Positions 24,774 to 37,689 of a stretch of 64,000 nucleotides of DNA are shown here, one piece after another. The translations under genes and the position numbers were made by a program. Positions within the stretch are counted from its first letter, which is position 1, and every line of letters starts with the position of its first letter. Source of the DNA: Tetrahymena thermophila SB210 (lineage: Eukaryota > Ciliophora > Oligohymenophorea > Hymenostomatida > Tetrahymenidae); assembly GCF_000189635.1 (NCBI RefSeq), contig NW_002476335.1, positions 1 through 64,000 of the forward strand, in the 5' to 3' direction. Below the pieces are notes generated by a model. That model saw only the letters and a list, made by a program, of their open reading frames with translations, searched no databases and was not told the origin of the DNA.

Positions 24774-27700
24774 ATGCTCAACCAAAGCAAAAAGAATTGG
24801 AATGCAGAGAGTCCCAAGTTTCTGAAATACTTTTTCAAAGATTGTGTTTTAAATTAGGAAAAAATGAGCAGCTTAGTTGAGTAATAAAAGCGATAAATAG
24901 AGGAAGAAAATAATTAAAATAGTTGCAATAAAGTAATAATTACAAATAGTGAATAATCAGTCCAATAAGGTAAATAGGCTTCATAAAAGTAGTCATAGAC
25001 TAGTAAATAAAATAATGGGATTTCTACTTCCAGTCATTTAGTTAATACAAATTTAGTATAAACAGCGAATAGTTAGGCAACTAATGTTAATAGCTCAAAT
25101 GGCAGCTAAAATACAAATTTAGTTAATAATCCGTTAGATTTCTCAAAAATATATGGATAAATGTTTAACACTCCTATAATGCCTCATATTCCTTCTGAGT
25201 TTCAAACCAAGACTCCTAACTTTGATGTTACTGAATTAATTGAATGCTTGGCTGAGCTAAAACCTGCTTAAATAGTATCTGGAAAGAAAAAAAATAGCAG
25301 CAGTCACATTAGCTCTGGAATTAGCTCAAGTGGTGCTGAGTGGAATGTGTTTGAATAGGATGTCCCAAATCTAATTAAGAAGTTTTCTTCTGAAGGATAC
25401 AAAGCATTGTTAATGCAAGACTATAAACAGGCCTTGATTTGTCTCAAAAAAAGTGAAATACTTATGAACACTTTTGTAAATAAAGCTGAAGGCAAAATTG
25501 AGAGCGAAATTCTACTTTTCATTAAGGCAAATTTAGGAATTTGCTTTTACAGAATCGGACTTTTATAAGAAGCATTTAATAATTTTTGTATATGTTTGGC
25601 TCATTTAAAAAAATAGAGTGGAAAAGTTTTCTAAACAAATACTTAAAGCTAGCATCCAAGCATCGCTAACACAAATAACGACAAATAAAATGGTGTATCT
25701 CAAAAATCTAATAGTAATTAAAATATTATCTCAAATTAGTATAAAAAAAGGTCATATAGTAATCTACCTAGTATTGATTAGGCAGAATACCTTTAAGTTT
25801 TGGCTTAAAAATTAAAAAAGAAGAAACTCAAAGGAGATCTTCTCTTATAGACATGTATTGTATTGTCCGAGTAAGGAAAGCACGATGAAGCCCTTGTAAT
25901 TGCTAATAAAGGAGCTAAGCTTTAGTTAAATTATGTCATTGACACATTGGCTGCTTGCTATCACATTATCTTGCAACTAATTAAAGAAAGAGATTAAAAC
26001 ATATCTTCTAATGATGGCAGTGGTATTTCTAAAGCTTAAGTAAATAGAAGGGGTAATTCTGCTCATCAATCTTCATCTCATCACACTCACTACTTTAATT
26101 AATAGCATAAAGATAGCAAAAGTAGTGGAACCAATATGAATTACAATATTTTTGATGGTGATTTTGTTTAGGAACTTTAATCACCGATGCAATCATAATC
26201 TCAAGGATTTTTTAAGAATGCTAATCTTAAAGAAAGGATATCATACTAAGAAAAACTTGTGCCTATTTTAAAGGAGGTGATGAAAAGAACTTAAGATCTT
26301 CACTTTTAAAATGTTAACCCATCCAAACTGAAAATATTAGATGTTATGAATAAAATAATAAACAGTTCTAATCTAATGAATAATAATGTTATTAGAAATG
26401 GAAACCACCAATCTAAGAATAGCTCTTAGATTCAATCTCCTACTGCTTCTGCCCAAATAAATCATCACCTCGAAAAAGAGGATAATAATTAAATTGATGT
26501 TAATTAAATATTAGAAGTAAGTTTATACGAAAGACCTGATTTGGAATTTCTCTTTAAGACAATTACAAGCAGTTAACACTGGATTCTAAAAACAAATATA
26601 TTAAGTCTTTTGCAGCTTAAAGCAGTTGCTCTCGAAGAAACCTAAATTTGTAAAACTTCTATAGACCATGAAATCTCAATCGATGCTATTTTAAGCAAAC
26701 TCTCCCATCTATGTGTGTCTTTCTATTGCATTTCTACTGAAACAAGATTTATCAACGATTAGAAAAAGAATAAATAAAAGGAAATTTCTCAGCTTTAGCT
26801 GCAAAGTGGAAATAATTAGTCTGCTTAAAATCAGTAGAAGTATGCCAAATTCCTTCAGAATCTGAATTATGAAGTATCTGAAAGTGAAAATTGGCTCTCG
26901 AGAAGTCTAGAAATAGCTTACGTATTTCTACCTCATGATATGCCCCTTGTTGGGTAAATTGTGAGTGTCCATAATAAGTTTCATAATGTGAATAAAATTG
27001 TTATTAAAGAAGATGAGAATGAGCACGATGATGAAGAAGACGATCAAGAGGAAGATTTCTAGTAAGAGTAAAGTTATGAAGAAGATTATTCTAATCCTAC
27101 ATCAAAAAAAACAAACTCATAAGTTAAAAATCATACTTACTATCACTCCGAATATACCTCACCTCTTGTAACTCTTCCGGGTGGATCTAAATCTAATTTT
27201 TTCATTCCTCTTGTGAGAAAAATCAAGCCAAAAATCACAAAGCAGCCCAATCCTAAAGACGAAATAGAAGAAGAAATTTCTAAACTTTATAGTATATACT
27301 AAATTAATGTCTAGCCTCAAGCTCCTGAACCAATCAGTGATAGCACATCTGCTTAAATTTGCATAAGTGCACCTTAATCAGAAAGAACTAATTTAAAAAA
27401 ATAAAAGTAATCCTCTGAGTAAGTATCACAATCATAAAATTACTCCTTGCAATAGGTTTTCGAATAGTAAATTGTAAACCAAAAAGCATTGAAAGAAAAA
27501 TAATTCTAAAATATGCACAATATTGCAAATTAAGCTAATAAAAAGTAAACTGTAGAAGAAATTTAAGTAGGATTCAAACCAAACTAATAATTAAAGAAAT
27601 AAGAAGATTAAAAGTTAATGTAAAAAGAATAAAATTAAAATTCAAGCAAAATCTAATCACAAAATCTCGCAACTCAGCAAATTAAGAGGCCTCAAGATAT

Positions 27701-29996
27701 TTAAAATGATATTTAACAAAGTAATATTGCTATTAAAAAAAGTAACCCTTCTATATAAAACAAATAACAATAAATATTGTAGCAACTTTCAAGCACAACT
27801 CCAGCTCAAATATCTAACTCTCAATAAGTACAGCTTTAAAACTAATAATAGATATTAAACCATAAAATACAATAGCATCAACAATTAGAACAATCAGCTC
27901 AGATTGTTTAAAATTTGTAGAGGTTATCTAAAACAACAGATTTCTAGCCTTAGTTTATAAAACAAGTAAACAATGATGAACAAGAAAATCAATAATTTTA
28001 GCAAGATGATTTTAATTTTGAGGAATTTTAAATAATTAATTAAAATCCTTAAATATTTTTACAAAATAATAAGCAATATAATTAAATCAATACAAACTCT
28101 TCTTCCTTTAATTAGCAATAATAGTAAAAAAATAATTTATCCTCTGGAGGATTAGGCGACTCAAAATATGATTAAATAAGAAAATCTCAAGAAAGAAAAC
28201 TCCAAGATAAGTATTATCAGCAATACTAATAATTGATTATACAGCGCAATCAAACTAATGAAAAAAGATAGTAATCTTAAGAGTAGAAACAAAGAAGTCA
28301 AAGTAATGGTAATCCTAATTCCCAAGCAACTTAGAATTAAATAAACAACTAGAAACAATATCAATAAGCTTTTAACAATACAAACATCTTATTATTTAAT
28401 TCTAGCAATGCTACTTAGATTTAAAACAACCAACCTGGCTCTTTATCAAGCTCTGGTTAAAAAAAGAAAAAGAGAGTGCTTTCTCTTGCTTAAGAAAATT
28501 CTTTATCACTTTCTCATTAATCACTGCAAGCAAATTAAAATAACTTTCTTTAACAACATAATTAATAATTTAATTAACAACAATAGCTAGATTTTTCATA
28601 TTTAAACTAAAATAACTATCACACTCCTAGCAATTCTAACCAAATTAAAATAGATTTTAATAGATTGCCAAATAATATGATATTAGATTAGTAAACACAG
28701 TAGAATTAATTATAAACTTAGTAACATTAATAAAATAGCTAATAGAAATAATTGAAAAAGATATTGTCTAAGCCATTATCAGCAGAAAGAAAATACAGAA
28801 CTATTGATAATTCTTTAAATAATATTAAGAGTTTGTAAAATAGCAGCCATTTTATCAACAATGTAAATGTATTGCTTGATTAAATGAATTATCCATAAAG
28901 TGCTAAAAATTCAGCAACCGTAAATTCAACCACTAATTAATCCTCGGCGAGATAGCAGATACAATAGTTAAGTTAAACATTTGAGGTGAAAAGAAAACCT
29001 TCATCTTCAAACGCTAGTGCTCCTAAAACAACTCGAAATAATAGTGTGAGTAAGACAGCTAAACACACAAAAAACAGCAGTAATCATCCATCAACTGCTG
29101 CTACTACATCTTCAACTATTAACAATAGCTCTTTAATGAATTAAGCTTCAAATAATTAAAAACCTTAGAATACTAGCTAAATTAATGAAAAGTAAATATA
29201 AAAGTCCATGAAAAATAACTACATATAAGATCATATCTTAAATGAGATATTCGATATAAACAACATAATAAAGCCTTCTCACAATAGGGGATAATCTATG
29301 TAAATCTAAACAAACTCAGTAGTATCTCCTTAGAGCAACCAATTCTAGTAAGATAATTAATAAGTTTAATTCAGCTAAAATATTTCTTCTCATCTCTTAC
29401 AGTAGCAACTCATCAATCAACTTACTTAAAGTAATAATAATACAAACAGCAATAACAACAATGGAAAGAGACTTAACTCTAAAGAAAATGTTTAGCGCTC
29501 AAACAGCTCAAATTAATCAGGCTAAAGAAAGAATAAGAAAAATTTAGACATTTAAGTGAATTAACATGCAATCTAATTTAATAACAATCCTCTCTTGAAT
29601 GAAGATGCATAAGGAGCTTCAAAATCAAGCAGAAATAGTAGTAATCCAACAAATTTCCTTTAAGATAACTATATAAACCTATTTAAAGGTAGCTAATCTA
29701 CAAAATCTTCATAAAACCAAACTAATATTTTTATGAACTAACCTTAACAATTAAACAATAAATACTCAGCCTAGACAACTAAAAATGCATAAAAAGAATA
29801 AAATACCATTAATTCCTCTATAAATGCCTAAATTAATGTCAGCTTGCTATCTAAAAATTAAACACCAAAGCAATAAAATAATCCTTCCTCCTAACCAGGA
29901 AACTCATAAAGTATAAATGATAAAAAACTTCATATGCTAAGAAAATTTAGATCTACAGTGGGAAAAGTTCCAGAAGATCTACTAAAAAAGAAATGA
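24774..29996 (+). CDS. TPR-containing, Gln/Ser/Asn-rich protein (1,740 aa, single exon)
   Basis: A single open frame of 1,740 residues runs from ATG 24774 to TGA 29994-29996. I chose 24774 over the in-frame ATG at 24864 because the extra 30 residues (MLNQSKKNWNAESPKFLKYF...) look like normal protein. Residues about 200-300 hold TPR-like helix pairs (GYKALLMQDYKQALICLKKS; ANLGICFYRIGLLQEAFNNF), and another follows near 380 (LQTCIVLSEQGKHDEALVIA). A second folded part lies at about 580-720. After an acidic run (about 27010-27090) the remaining 900 residues are Gln/Ser/Asn-rich and probably disordered, ending with a basic patch (HMLRKFRSTVGKVPEDLLKK). The TPRs suggest a protein-interaction role. 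The specific complex is unknown. Confidence 0.8.
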
Positions 29997-30491
29997 TTTT
30001 ATATAAGATTTGAAGAAACTTGTGATGTGGGGGTATCTGGATAAATTATACAAAAAACCTCATAGAAAGATGATTAAAAGGTTTGCAAAATTTAAATATT
30101 GAAATGAAGTTATTTAAAAATAAATAAGAATTTTTGAATTAAATAAATAAAAAATTAATAATTAATCTTTATTTTATAAATAAGAAATTTTTTTAATTTT
30201 ATAATAAATAAACAAATCATATATTATTTACCTTAACTCTTTATAAATAAATAAATATATTTTATTTTTGTAAACATCTTTTCTTTCATATAAATTTTAT
30301 ATATTTATTTTATCATTTGCTCTATTAATTACTCAATAACTCATATTCATACTTATTCAACTCATATTAAATTCAATTTCTTTAATTATTTCAATAAATA
30401 TATTAATTTTTTAAAGAAAATTTAATATATCTTTACTTATACAGAAAAATAATATTTAACTTTACATTATAATAAAATTTAAGCATAAACT
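29997..30491. other. Intergenic spacer
   Basis: AT-rich DNA between the TPR gene and a small plus-strand gene. It should hold the 3' UTR of one and the promoter of the other. Nothing else is visible. Confidence 0.55.
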
Positions 30492-30710
30492 ATGAGATAG
30501 GAATCTGAATCTTTTACTGAAATGAAGTCATTGAGATAAGACAACAATTCTGAAATTTAGCAAATAAGACCAACATTTTTAAACTATATGAAATTATGGT
30601 TTTTTAACCCATTTATTATTGGATTAAGTGTTGGAATTGGACATTTCTTATCTTTTTGGCTCTGTAAATAGCTTCTTAAAATAGATAAAGTAAAAAGTAT
30701 TGTATATTGA
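30492..30710 (+). CDS. Small single-pass membrane protein (72 aa)
   Basis: A ciliate-code frame of 72 residues runs from ATG 30492 to TGA 30708-30710. About 38 polar residues (MRQESESFTEMKSLRQDNNS...) are followed by one strongly hydrophobic segment (FFNPFIIGLSVGIGHFLSFW), a Cys and a short basic end (KQLLKIDKVKSIVY). Composition is protein-like and contrasts with the surrounding spacer: Gly, Pro and Trp occur and the charge pattern is ordered. The shape fits a small accessory subunit of a membrane complex (mitochondrial or ER), but I recognise no family. It could also be an exon of a longer gene, though no fitting partner exon is apparent. Confidence 0.55.
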
Positions 30711-31381
30711 TATCGATTCATAGCATTTAATAAGTGTTATGCTGTTGAATTACATATTTTTATAGTGTACAACTTAAATTTTAAGAAGAAAAAAATGTCA
30801 TTTAATTTTATCAATTAATTGTCAGTATGATGAAAATAAAAATATTTAAAAAGCTTTTTAATTGGGTCCAACACAAAATAAAATTATTTGCAAGCGTTAA
30901 CTTAATAAAAAATAATTTCTAGGAAGCATGGCGTTTGTTCATTTTAATAAAAATATTTAAAATAGAATATTCTATTTTCAATTTTTTTTTTAAAAAAACA
31001 AACAAAATAAATCTTAAAAGAATCAATCAATCAATATCTTCTTTCTATTTTACAAAAAAAGAAAAATTAATTTTAAAGGCAAGCTAATAAAATAAATTAT
31101 TTGAATTTAAGTTTACTAAAAATATTTAAAATCAATCTTTAATTTGCAATTATAGCTATCATAAAATATGGAAAAAATATACATAAAAATAAAATATTAA
31201 AACTAAATGTTTTATTAAATAAAAACTAAATCTTTTTCAAAATAATAAGATAAAAAAAGATTCAATATGATTTAATTAATATTTTAAATTTCTTAGTTTG
31301 TTAATTCAAAAAAATAGTTTTTAGACTCAACAAAAATAACTCAAAAGTATTAAAATATTTATTTTAGCCAATCATTCGATA
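30711..31381. other. Intergenic spacer (convergent genes)
   Basis: AT-rich DNA between the 3' ends of converging genes. No ORF, repeat or RNA-like feature stands out. Confidence 0.55.
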
Positions 31382-34300
31382 TCAGAAAATACTGCAATTT
31401 GAGCAAGTACGATCTGTTGCTGAGGAGTTTTTTTCTTTTTAATTTATTGGAATTTCCTATTGATTATTTTCTATTTATAATTTTTATAATTGCTGATAAT
31501 ATGAAAGTCTATCTATTGCCTACTATCTTCTTACTTCTACAAATACATCTTTGTTTATTTTAGGTTGAGAAAAATCTGTTTATAAATTTTATTTTTAGTC
31601 ATATCCATATCTATTTTATGATTAAAACGATCTCTTAAAACTACTTGCTCTCTTTATTTAAAAATCATCCATTTCATCCAAGATTTAATCTTAAGAACCA
31701 TTTGATTCTATAGGAAAGCGATTTTGGTATTCAGTTCTTCTTTAATATTTTTAATTATTCATCATCATCAGAGCTATTACACTATTATTCATTAATTCTT
31801 ATTTATTTTCTTAATCGTGATGAGATAATGAAATAGAATCTAAAATATCATCTTAATAGTCATCAGGTTATATTCTCCTTAAATCGTCCAATATAGCTGG
31901 AGCTTCAGACTGCCTATGATACGTATTCCCACCAAGCTTTGAAACAATTGACTACTAAGAACCTCTATTTTTAATACTAGATTTTGGTAATATAGAGCCA
32001 CTAGATAAACCTTATTATTAAATATAAGAAGATGAAGGAACATTAATAGAACTTTTATAATCTTAATTTTAAAGCTAATCTTATTCATCACTCATGTTTA
32101 TCTTACTCTGAATGCCTTACTTCTTAAGCTTTTTTATTTCATCTTTTTTCATGTATTACACTTTTTCGAGCAACCCCTGTAAAAATAAACAAAAAAATAT
32201 TTTCCAAAAAAAATAATTAATTTTAATTCTTGTTTTTACTTCCATCATAAAGCAAGCATTTAAAATATCTCCTCCTCTATTCTAATTATTTTAGAACTAA
32301 ATATTCTACATACTTTTTCTATCTATTAAAATTTGAAAAAAAATTGCTTAGTTTAATCTCAAAATCTCAAATTAAAAAATATATTGATAAATACCTGACT
32401 GAAGAAAATTACCCATTTACTGCATTTTAATACTACTTTATCTGTCTTACTATCTAAATTTGGATGTTTATAGCTCTTTACTGTTTTATACATCATCCTG
32501 ACTGTCATGCTCTTCCTCCTCTTCTTCAACATTCTACTACTCATTACTTTTTTTTTGTAGAGCTTATTATTGAAATTTAGATCCTTTATAATTGCTACTT
32601 TGCTTAAAAGTTAAGATTTGCTAACTACTATCTTGCAAAGACCATTTAATAGCACCTCTTGAATTTAAAAAGTCTGATTTAATTTGATCAGATATTTTAA
32701 AACCAAATCCAGAAAACTATTTTGATAAATGAGGTTAACAGATATTTATTTTAGATGAAAAATATTTTTTAAAATGAAATTTTCATACAATTTTCATGAT
32801 GTAGAATTTGATTTTATATTAAGCTTCATACATCAACTCTTCAAAGATTTAAGTAGGAATTTAATACTGCTAAAGGTTATTTTAAGATCCTATATTTTTG
32901 GTAATGTTTTACCTACTCTAAATAATATAAGTTATCAGAAGATTTTAAAATAATGAATAAATAAGTAAACTACTCTTTTGTCTAAGTTTTAAAATTTAGA
33001 TTTTAGAAATTCTTCAACGACAAATTCATAATCTAAATCTAATTCATTTTATTTCTAATTTTATTCGAAAAATTTGAGCGAACTCCTTTCTATTTTGTTT
33101 TACTTAAGTATATACTTTGAATTGCAACTATTCCATAATATGATTTCCTTTGAATAAATATATGAATTAGTTTAATAAATATTTTATTTTTAATTTACTT
33201 CTTTAAAATTAAACGTATCTGGACTTTTGTTTTCATTTTATGCATCTATTACAATATTCTGACAACATTTGTGGAAGGCTATTCTCATACTAACAAAATC
33301 AACAAGCTTATACATCTTTACTTTTCTAAATTCTATTTTTGTCTGCATATCAACTTTCATAAATTTCTCGATATCTGAAAGCACTCTTGAGATGGTTTCA
33401 AGTTAAATATCACGATTTGCATTTTTATAAGTTTATAGTGTTTACTCCATATGTCTATAAGATACTTATTTTGAATTTCTGTCTAATTTATTCATATAAT
33501 CTAACCCTGTAACTCTTTTTAGTGCATAAGAAAGAGTCATCATTCCAGTAATCTGTGTTTTTAATCCTTTGATATTATCAATACCTCTTATTTCCTATAT
33601 TTTATAATTCAAGAATAAAAATTTACTCTCAATTCAATCACTAAAATTATTTCATACATCCCAGTAGAAGATTCTATTTTAAATTCTCTTTCTAGTATAC
33701 TAAAAGAAAAATCCTAGCAACACTCCAAAAAATTTCTATTTTATAGTTTTTTTACAATTAAAATACTTGCTAAAAAGCCAATCAATTCACCTTCATATCA
33801 AGAGATTTATTTTCTAACTTTTTTGAACCCTTACTAACATACAGCTTAAAAAATTCATCTTTAAGATCTTAAGAAAGTTAATTAGCTTATTGTTTTTGTA
33901 ATATTTTCAAAGATAAGGTATTAGTTCCATTGTTGCTCCCCTCCAATAACTATTCAATTAAATATTCAACTTTTTCTTTACCCATTTGTTCCTCTAATGC
34001 CATATAACTATTTGTTTTTGATTTTTATTCAAAAAATTATAATTCGTATAATAATTTTATTACTTTAAAATTTTCTCTATTTCTGGCTTTTCTAATTTAA
34101 AATTTTAATCTTCATCAAAAATGCCATAGAATCTCATGAAGAATGTGTGGATTTCATCGAATGATGCTATAAGTATGAAAGCAATTATTTCTCTATTTTA
34201 ATGATAATATTCTTATTAATTAAATTTCTACTAAAAATAAAATGGTAAAAAATTTTATTACTCTTCAAAATCCTTAAAATAATCTTTGTTTAAATCAATA

Positions 34301-34572
34301 GCATTATCATTATCTGCTGAAGATGATATTTTTTTGATTAATTGAAACTTTTAATTCTTAATTTCGGGATCTTTTTCATATTTATATACTTCATACATCA
34401 CTTTTATGAAAGACTTATAATTATCCTCTAGCACTTGTGTAATCTCAGTTAAATTATTACCAGAACTACTATTGCTAACCTCATTAATTAATTATGGCTG
34501 TTATTCCCTTTATTTAATGGAACTGCTTTAATATTTATATGGGTTTAAAACTTTTGGAGTTCCAAAAGACAT
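31382..34572 (-). CDS. Hypothetical protein with C-terminal CaaX-like motif
   Basis: A multi-exon minus-strand gene runs from ATG 34572 (MSFGTPKVLNPYKYQSSSIK) to TGA 31382-31384. Introns are predicted near 34025-34080, 33735-33789, 33594-33657, 32936-32992, 32735-32806, 32335-32392 and 32180-32243. Splicing keeps an open frame of roughly 850 residues. The N-terminal half is helical (FDEIHTFFMRFYGIFDEDQN looks faintly EF-hand-like; then IKGLKTQITGMMTLSYALKR, VTGLDYMNKL). An acidic Glu run lies near 32510, and the C-terminal third is Ser/Gln/Asn-rich. The protein ends TDRTCSNCSIF, so the last four residues fit a CaaX prenylation box with another Cys three residues earlier. This suggests membrane attachment by a lipid. 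No family recognised; some exon borders are approximate. Confidence 0.65.
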
Positions 34573-34866
34573 TTCAATTATATATATATATTATTCTTGC
34601 CTGATATTACTTATTCTAAGTTATAGTTAAAATCCAAATTATTATTTTTGAAATACAATTAAATATTAATTTTCATTTAATTACTTGTAAGTTTTTACCA
34701 ATATGTTAAAAACGAATTTAACCAGCTATTTCTTAACTAAAACAAAAAATTAAATAAGTAATTATACATCTAAAAATATTTAAAAAATAATTAAAATATT
34801 TTAAAGTAAATTTTCAATTGTGGCAAATATCAAATTCTTCTTTTAAGCCATTTATATTTTAGTTTA

Positions 34867-34945
34867 TTCATCAAACCTATAAAAATGACTTATTATCTAT
34901 TAAACTTAAGTATTTGAGATATCAGTGAGTATCACCATTTATTTT
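34867..34945. repeat. Imperfect direct repeat, copy 1
   Basis: Aligned by eye with 35208-35288. Shared blocks in the same order include TCAAAC/CCAAAC, TAAAA, AAACTTAAGTA, TGAGATAT and ATTTATTTT. About three quarters of positions agree, more than the AT-rich background would easily give. Function unknown. Confidence 0.5.
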
Positions 34946-35207
34946 AAAAAATTATAAATAGGACAAAAGACACCACTAATTATATTGAAATATTTAGAAT
35001 GCTATTATTTAATAATTAATAAATTTTTTAATAAAAATTAGATATTTTATTATTTTTTGTTTAGAAACATTGAATAAATTCTATAATAAATATTCAAATT
35101 TTTTTAATTTATTTTTTTTATTAATACAGCAATATAATTCATTCTAATTATTTATTTTATTTACAATTTTACAAAATTAATTTGCGTTCTTACAATTTTT
35201 TAATAAA

Positions 35208-35288
35208 TATTCACCAAACTTGTAAAATTGCTTGCTAATTCAATAAACTTAAGTAACTGAGATATGAGTAAGTATCTGCATTTATTTT
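35208..35288. repeat. Imperfect direct repeat, copy 2
   Basis: Second copy of the element at 34867-34945, in the same orientation and about 342 bp downstream. The best-conserved core is AAACTTAAGTA followed by TGAGATAT. Confidence 0.5.
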
Positions 35289-36331
35289 TTAAACAATAAA
35301 CAGTTAATTAAAACAAAATTCTTTTAGAAAACTAGTTTTTAAAAATTGATCTTTTTTATTTATTTTTAAGATATATGTGATTAGATTTATGATAATTATA
35401 AATATTTTTTTAATTTAATTTTTGATAATTAGACACTTTTTTCATTTTAATTTTTCTATTTTAGAAAAATCTTTATTTATTCTTTTAAACAATTAATTAA
35501 TATTTTTATTTAAAGCTATCATTAAACATTTAAAAATTTTAAATAATTAAAGCTAAATATTTGAATTATTAATTCAAACTAACATTTAAATTAAATGGAA
35601 TTATCAATAATATTTTTTTAAAAATTAATATTTACTTTTATTAGAAAATGAGATATTTATTGATTTTTTTAATTATAAAAAGTGTAATTAAAACTATGAA
35701 AATATTAAATTTTTAATATTATTTTCGATTATTAGATAGACACTATATTTCATTTATCTAATTTTTGTTTTTAAAAAAATAAAATTAAATATTCTCAAAG
35801 ATTATTTAATATTTATCCAATAAAAAATATAACTATACACTATAATCCCTTTTGATAAATCTTAATTATTAAAGTAATTTTTCTTATAAAATCAAAATTT
35901 ATTTTTTATGAAAACCATTACAATAGCGTTAATAAAGATCTTTAAGAATAGAACATTTATATTATATATTATTGAAAATTTTTAATATTTGTTAGTTTTG
36001 ATAAATTATTTATTTTTTATTTAAATTCAAGCTTATTTGTTAGAAATGGAAAATTATTGTTATTTATTTATTAAATTTCTAGAATTTTTAAATATTTAAA
36101 AATGCTCTATTTGGTAGTTGCTACAAACTATCTATTGTTTCTAGATATTAATTATACTTAGACACAATAAAAAACTCTAAAATAATTATATATTTTTTAA
36201 TTTTTAAGAGATGATAGTCACTTTTATTTAAAAAAGTATATTATATTATTGTTTGAAATGCTCCATGAAAATTAAATATAAAATATGAAATAAACAAATA
36301 AAATAATAAACAATCACTAAATTTAATAAAA

Positions 36332-37276
36332 ATGATTAAAAAAAATAATAAAATCAATTATACTAAATATTAGCTGATTGAAAAACCTTAAAAAATATAT
36401 CCCTATCATGATAAAGATGGTTATGAGTACTACATAGATAATCTTGGTGTTTTGATTCATAATAACAAAGTAATTTCTGATGAGTATCTGTAAAGTAAAT
36501 TCGGAAAAATCGAATTAGATCTTTACTGTGACTAAAACTCGACTCATTACGTTTATAAAGGAATGAATACAACAGCTAAAAATTTAAAGAAAAGCTCTGC
36601 TAAAATAGCTATTAATCTCTATCACGATTTCGTTCAAGGATTCCCTCTTACAATTAACGATGTTAAACTCACTGATAACACTGATAAAATTATAAAAATT
36701 TTTTCAAAAATCAGAAAGAATATTATAATCGAAAAATTGATATGGGAAGGTGAAGATATTTTAGAGTTTCCTGGTACTTTTTAAGAGTTTTTCTTATAAA
36801 ATAACATGCTTTTGAATAAAGAATCTAATCTATATGAATTAGATATTGATTGTGAAGTAAAGCTAACTTAATTCACTCCTATTAGTAAGGATGCCGATAA
36901 GTATAAGTATTTCTTTGCTAGTTTTGATATCTATGAAGATATTCTTTGTAATAGACTCATTTACACACTTAGAGAAAACTGGGATGGTTTTATCACTTTC
37001 CTCGGATTTGGAGCTTTTGACAAATCTAGAGGTAAGATTTCATTGACTTATGAAGAAGCCGTTGATTAAGTAATAGATCTTCTTTATGAGAGAAAAGTGA
37101 AAGAATCTGAAATTAATAGACTCAGTTTTAATAAAATTGAACTGAGTGATAGTGACCCTTCTAAATTTGCTATTGAGATTGGAATTAAAAACACCAAAAG
37201 GAGCAGAAAATCAAAGAAATAAAGAGAGATGGAAGAACAGAGCAACATAACTACTTAATCTACATTAGATAACTGA
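36332..37276 (+). CDS. Hypothetical protein (314 aa, single exon)
   Basis: One open frame of 314 residues runs from ATG 36332 to TGA 37274-37276, with only occasional TAA/TAG Gln codons. It starts MIKKNNKINYTKYQLIEKPQ and is a well-mixed, globular-looking sequence without low complexity. Recognisable stretches include YYIDNLGVLIHNNKVISDEY, ENWDGFITFLGFGAFDKSRG and YEEAVDQVIDLLYERKVKES. The C-terminus is basic (KNTKRSRKSKKQREMEEQ), which could be a nuclear localisation signal. There is no signal peptide or membrane segment. Codon use is slightly richer in C-ending codons than the disordered neighbours. I do not recognise the family. Confidence 0.8.
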
Positions 37277-37689
37277 TATAAATATAAATTATTACTCAAA
37301 TTTATAGTATTTAAATATTTATTTAAAAAATATCTGTATTAATTTTATATTTAATCCTAAAATTTTTCTTAAACCACATCATTTTATTTAAAAAAGAAGA
37401 GATTTATTTTTCAAAAAGACTAAAGAAGATTTTTAGATGAAATAATAAATGGAATTTGCAATTTTAATTCAGCTGAAATACAAGATAAAATATTTGTTTG
37501 ACTTCAAATCGCGTATAAAAGAATATTTAAATAAAATAAACTAATTATTTAAGATTTTTTACATATTTTCTTCAATTTTTTCTATTAAATTTTATTTTAT
37601 AACTCTGATTAAATTTTTTAAGCTTCATTTAAAAATATTAATTTAGAAGTTTCAAATGAAATAAATATAATAGGATTTTTATTTTTGCT
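37277..37689. other. Intergenic spacer (convergent genes)
   Basis: AT-rich DNA between two convergent genes, holding only their 3' UTRs as far as I can see. Confidence 0.55.

Larger units (their letters stand above)
34573..36331. other. Divergent intergenic region with an imperfect direct repeat
   Basis: About 1.76 kb of AT-rich DNA between divergent genes. It carries no convincing ORF. It does hold two diverged copies of an approximately 80-nt element (listed separately). Both promoters should lie here. Confidence 0.6.
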
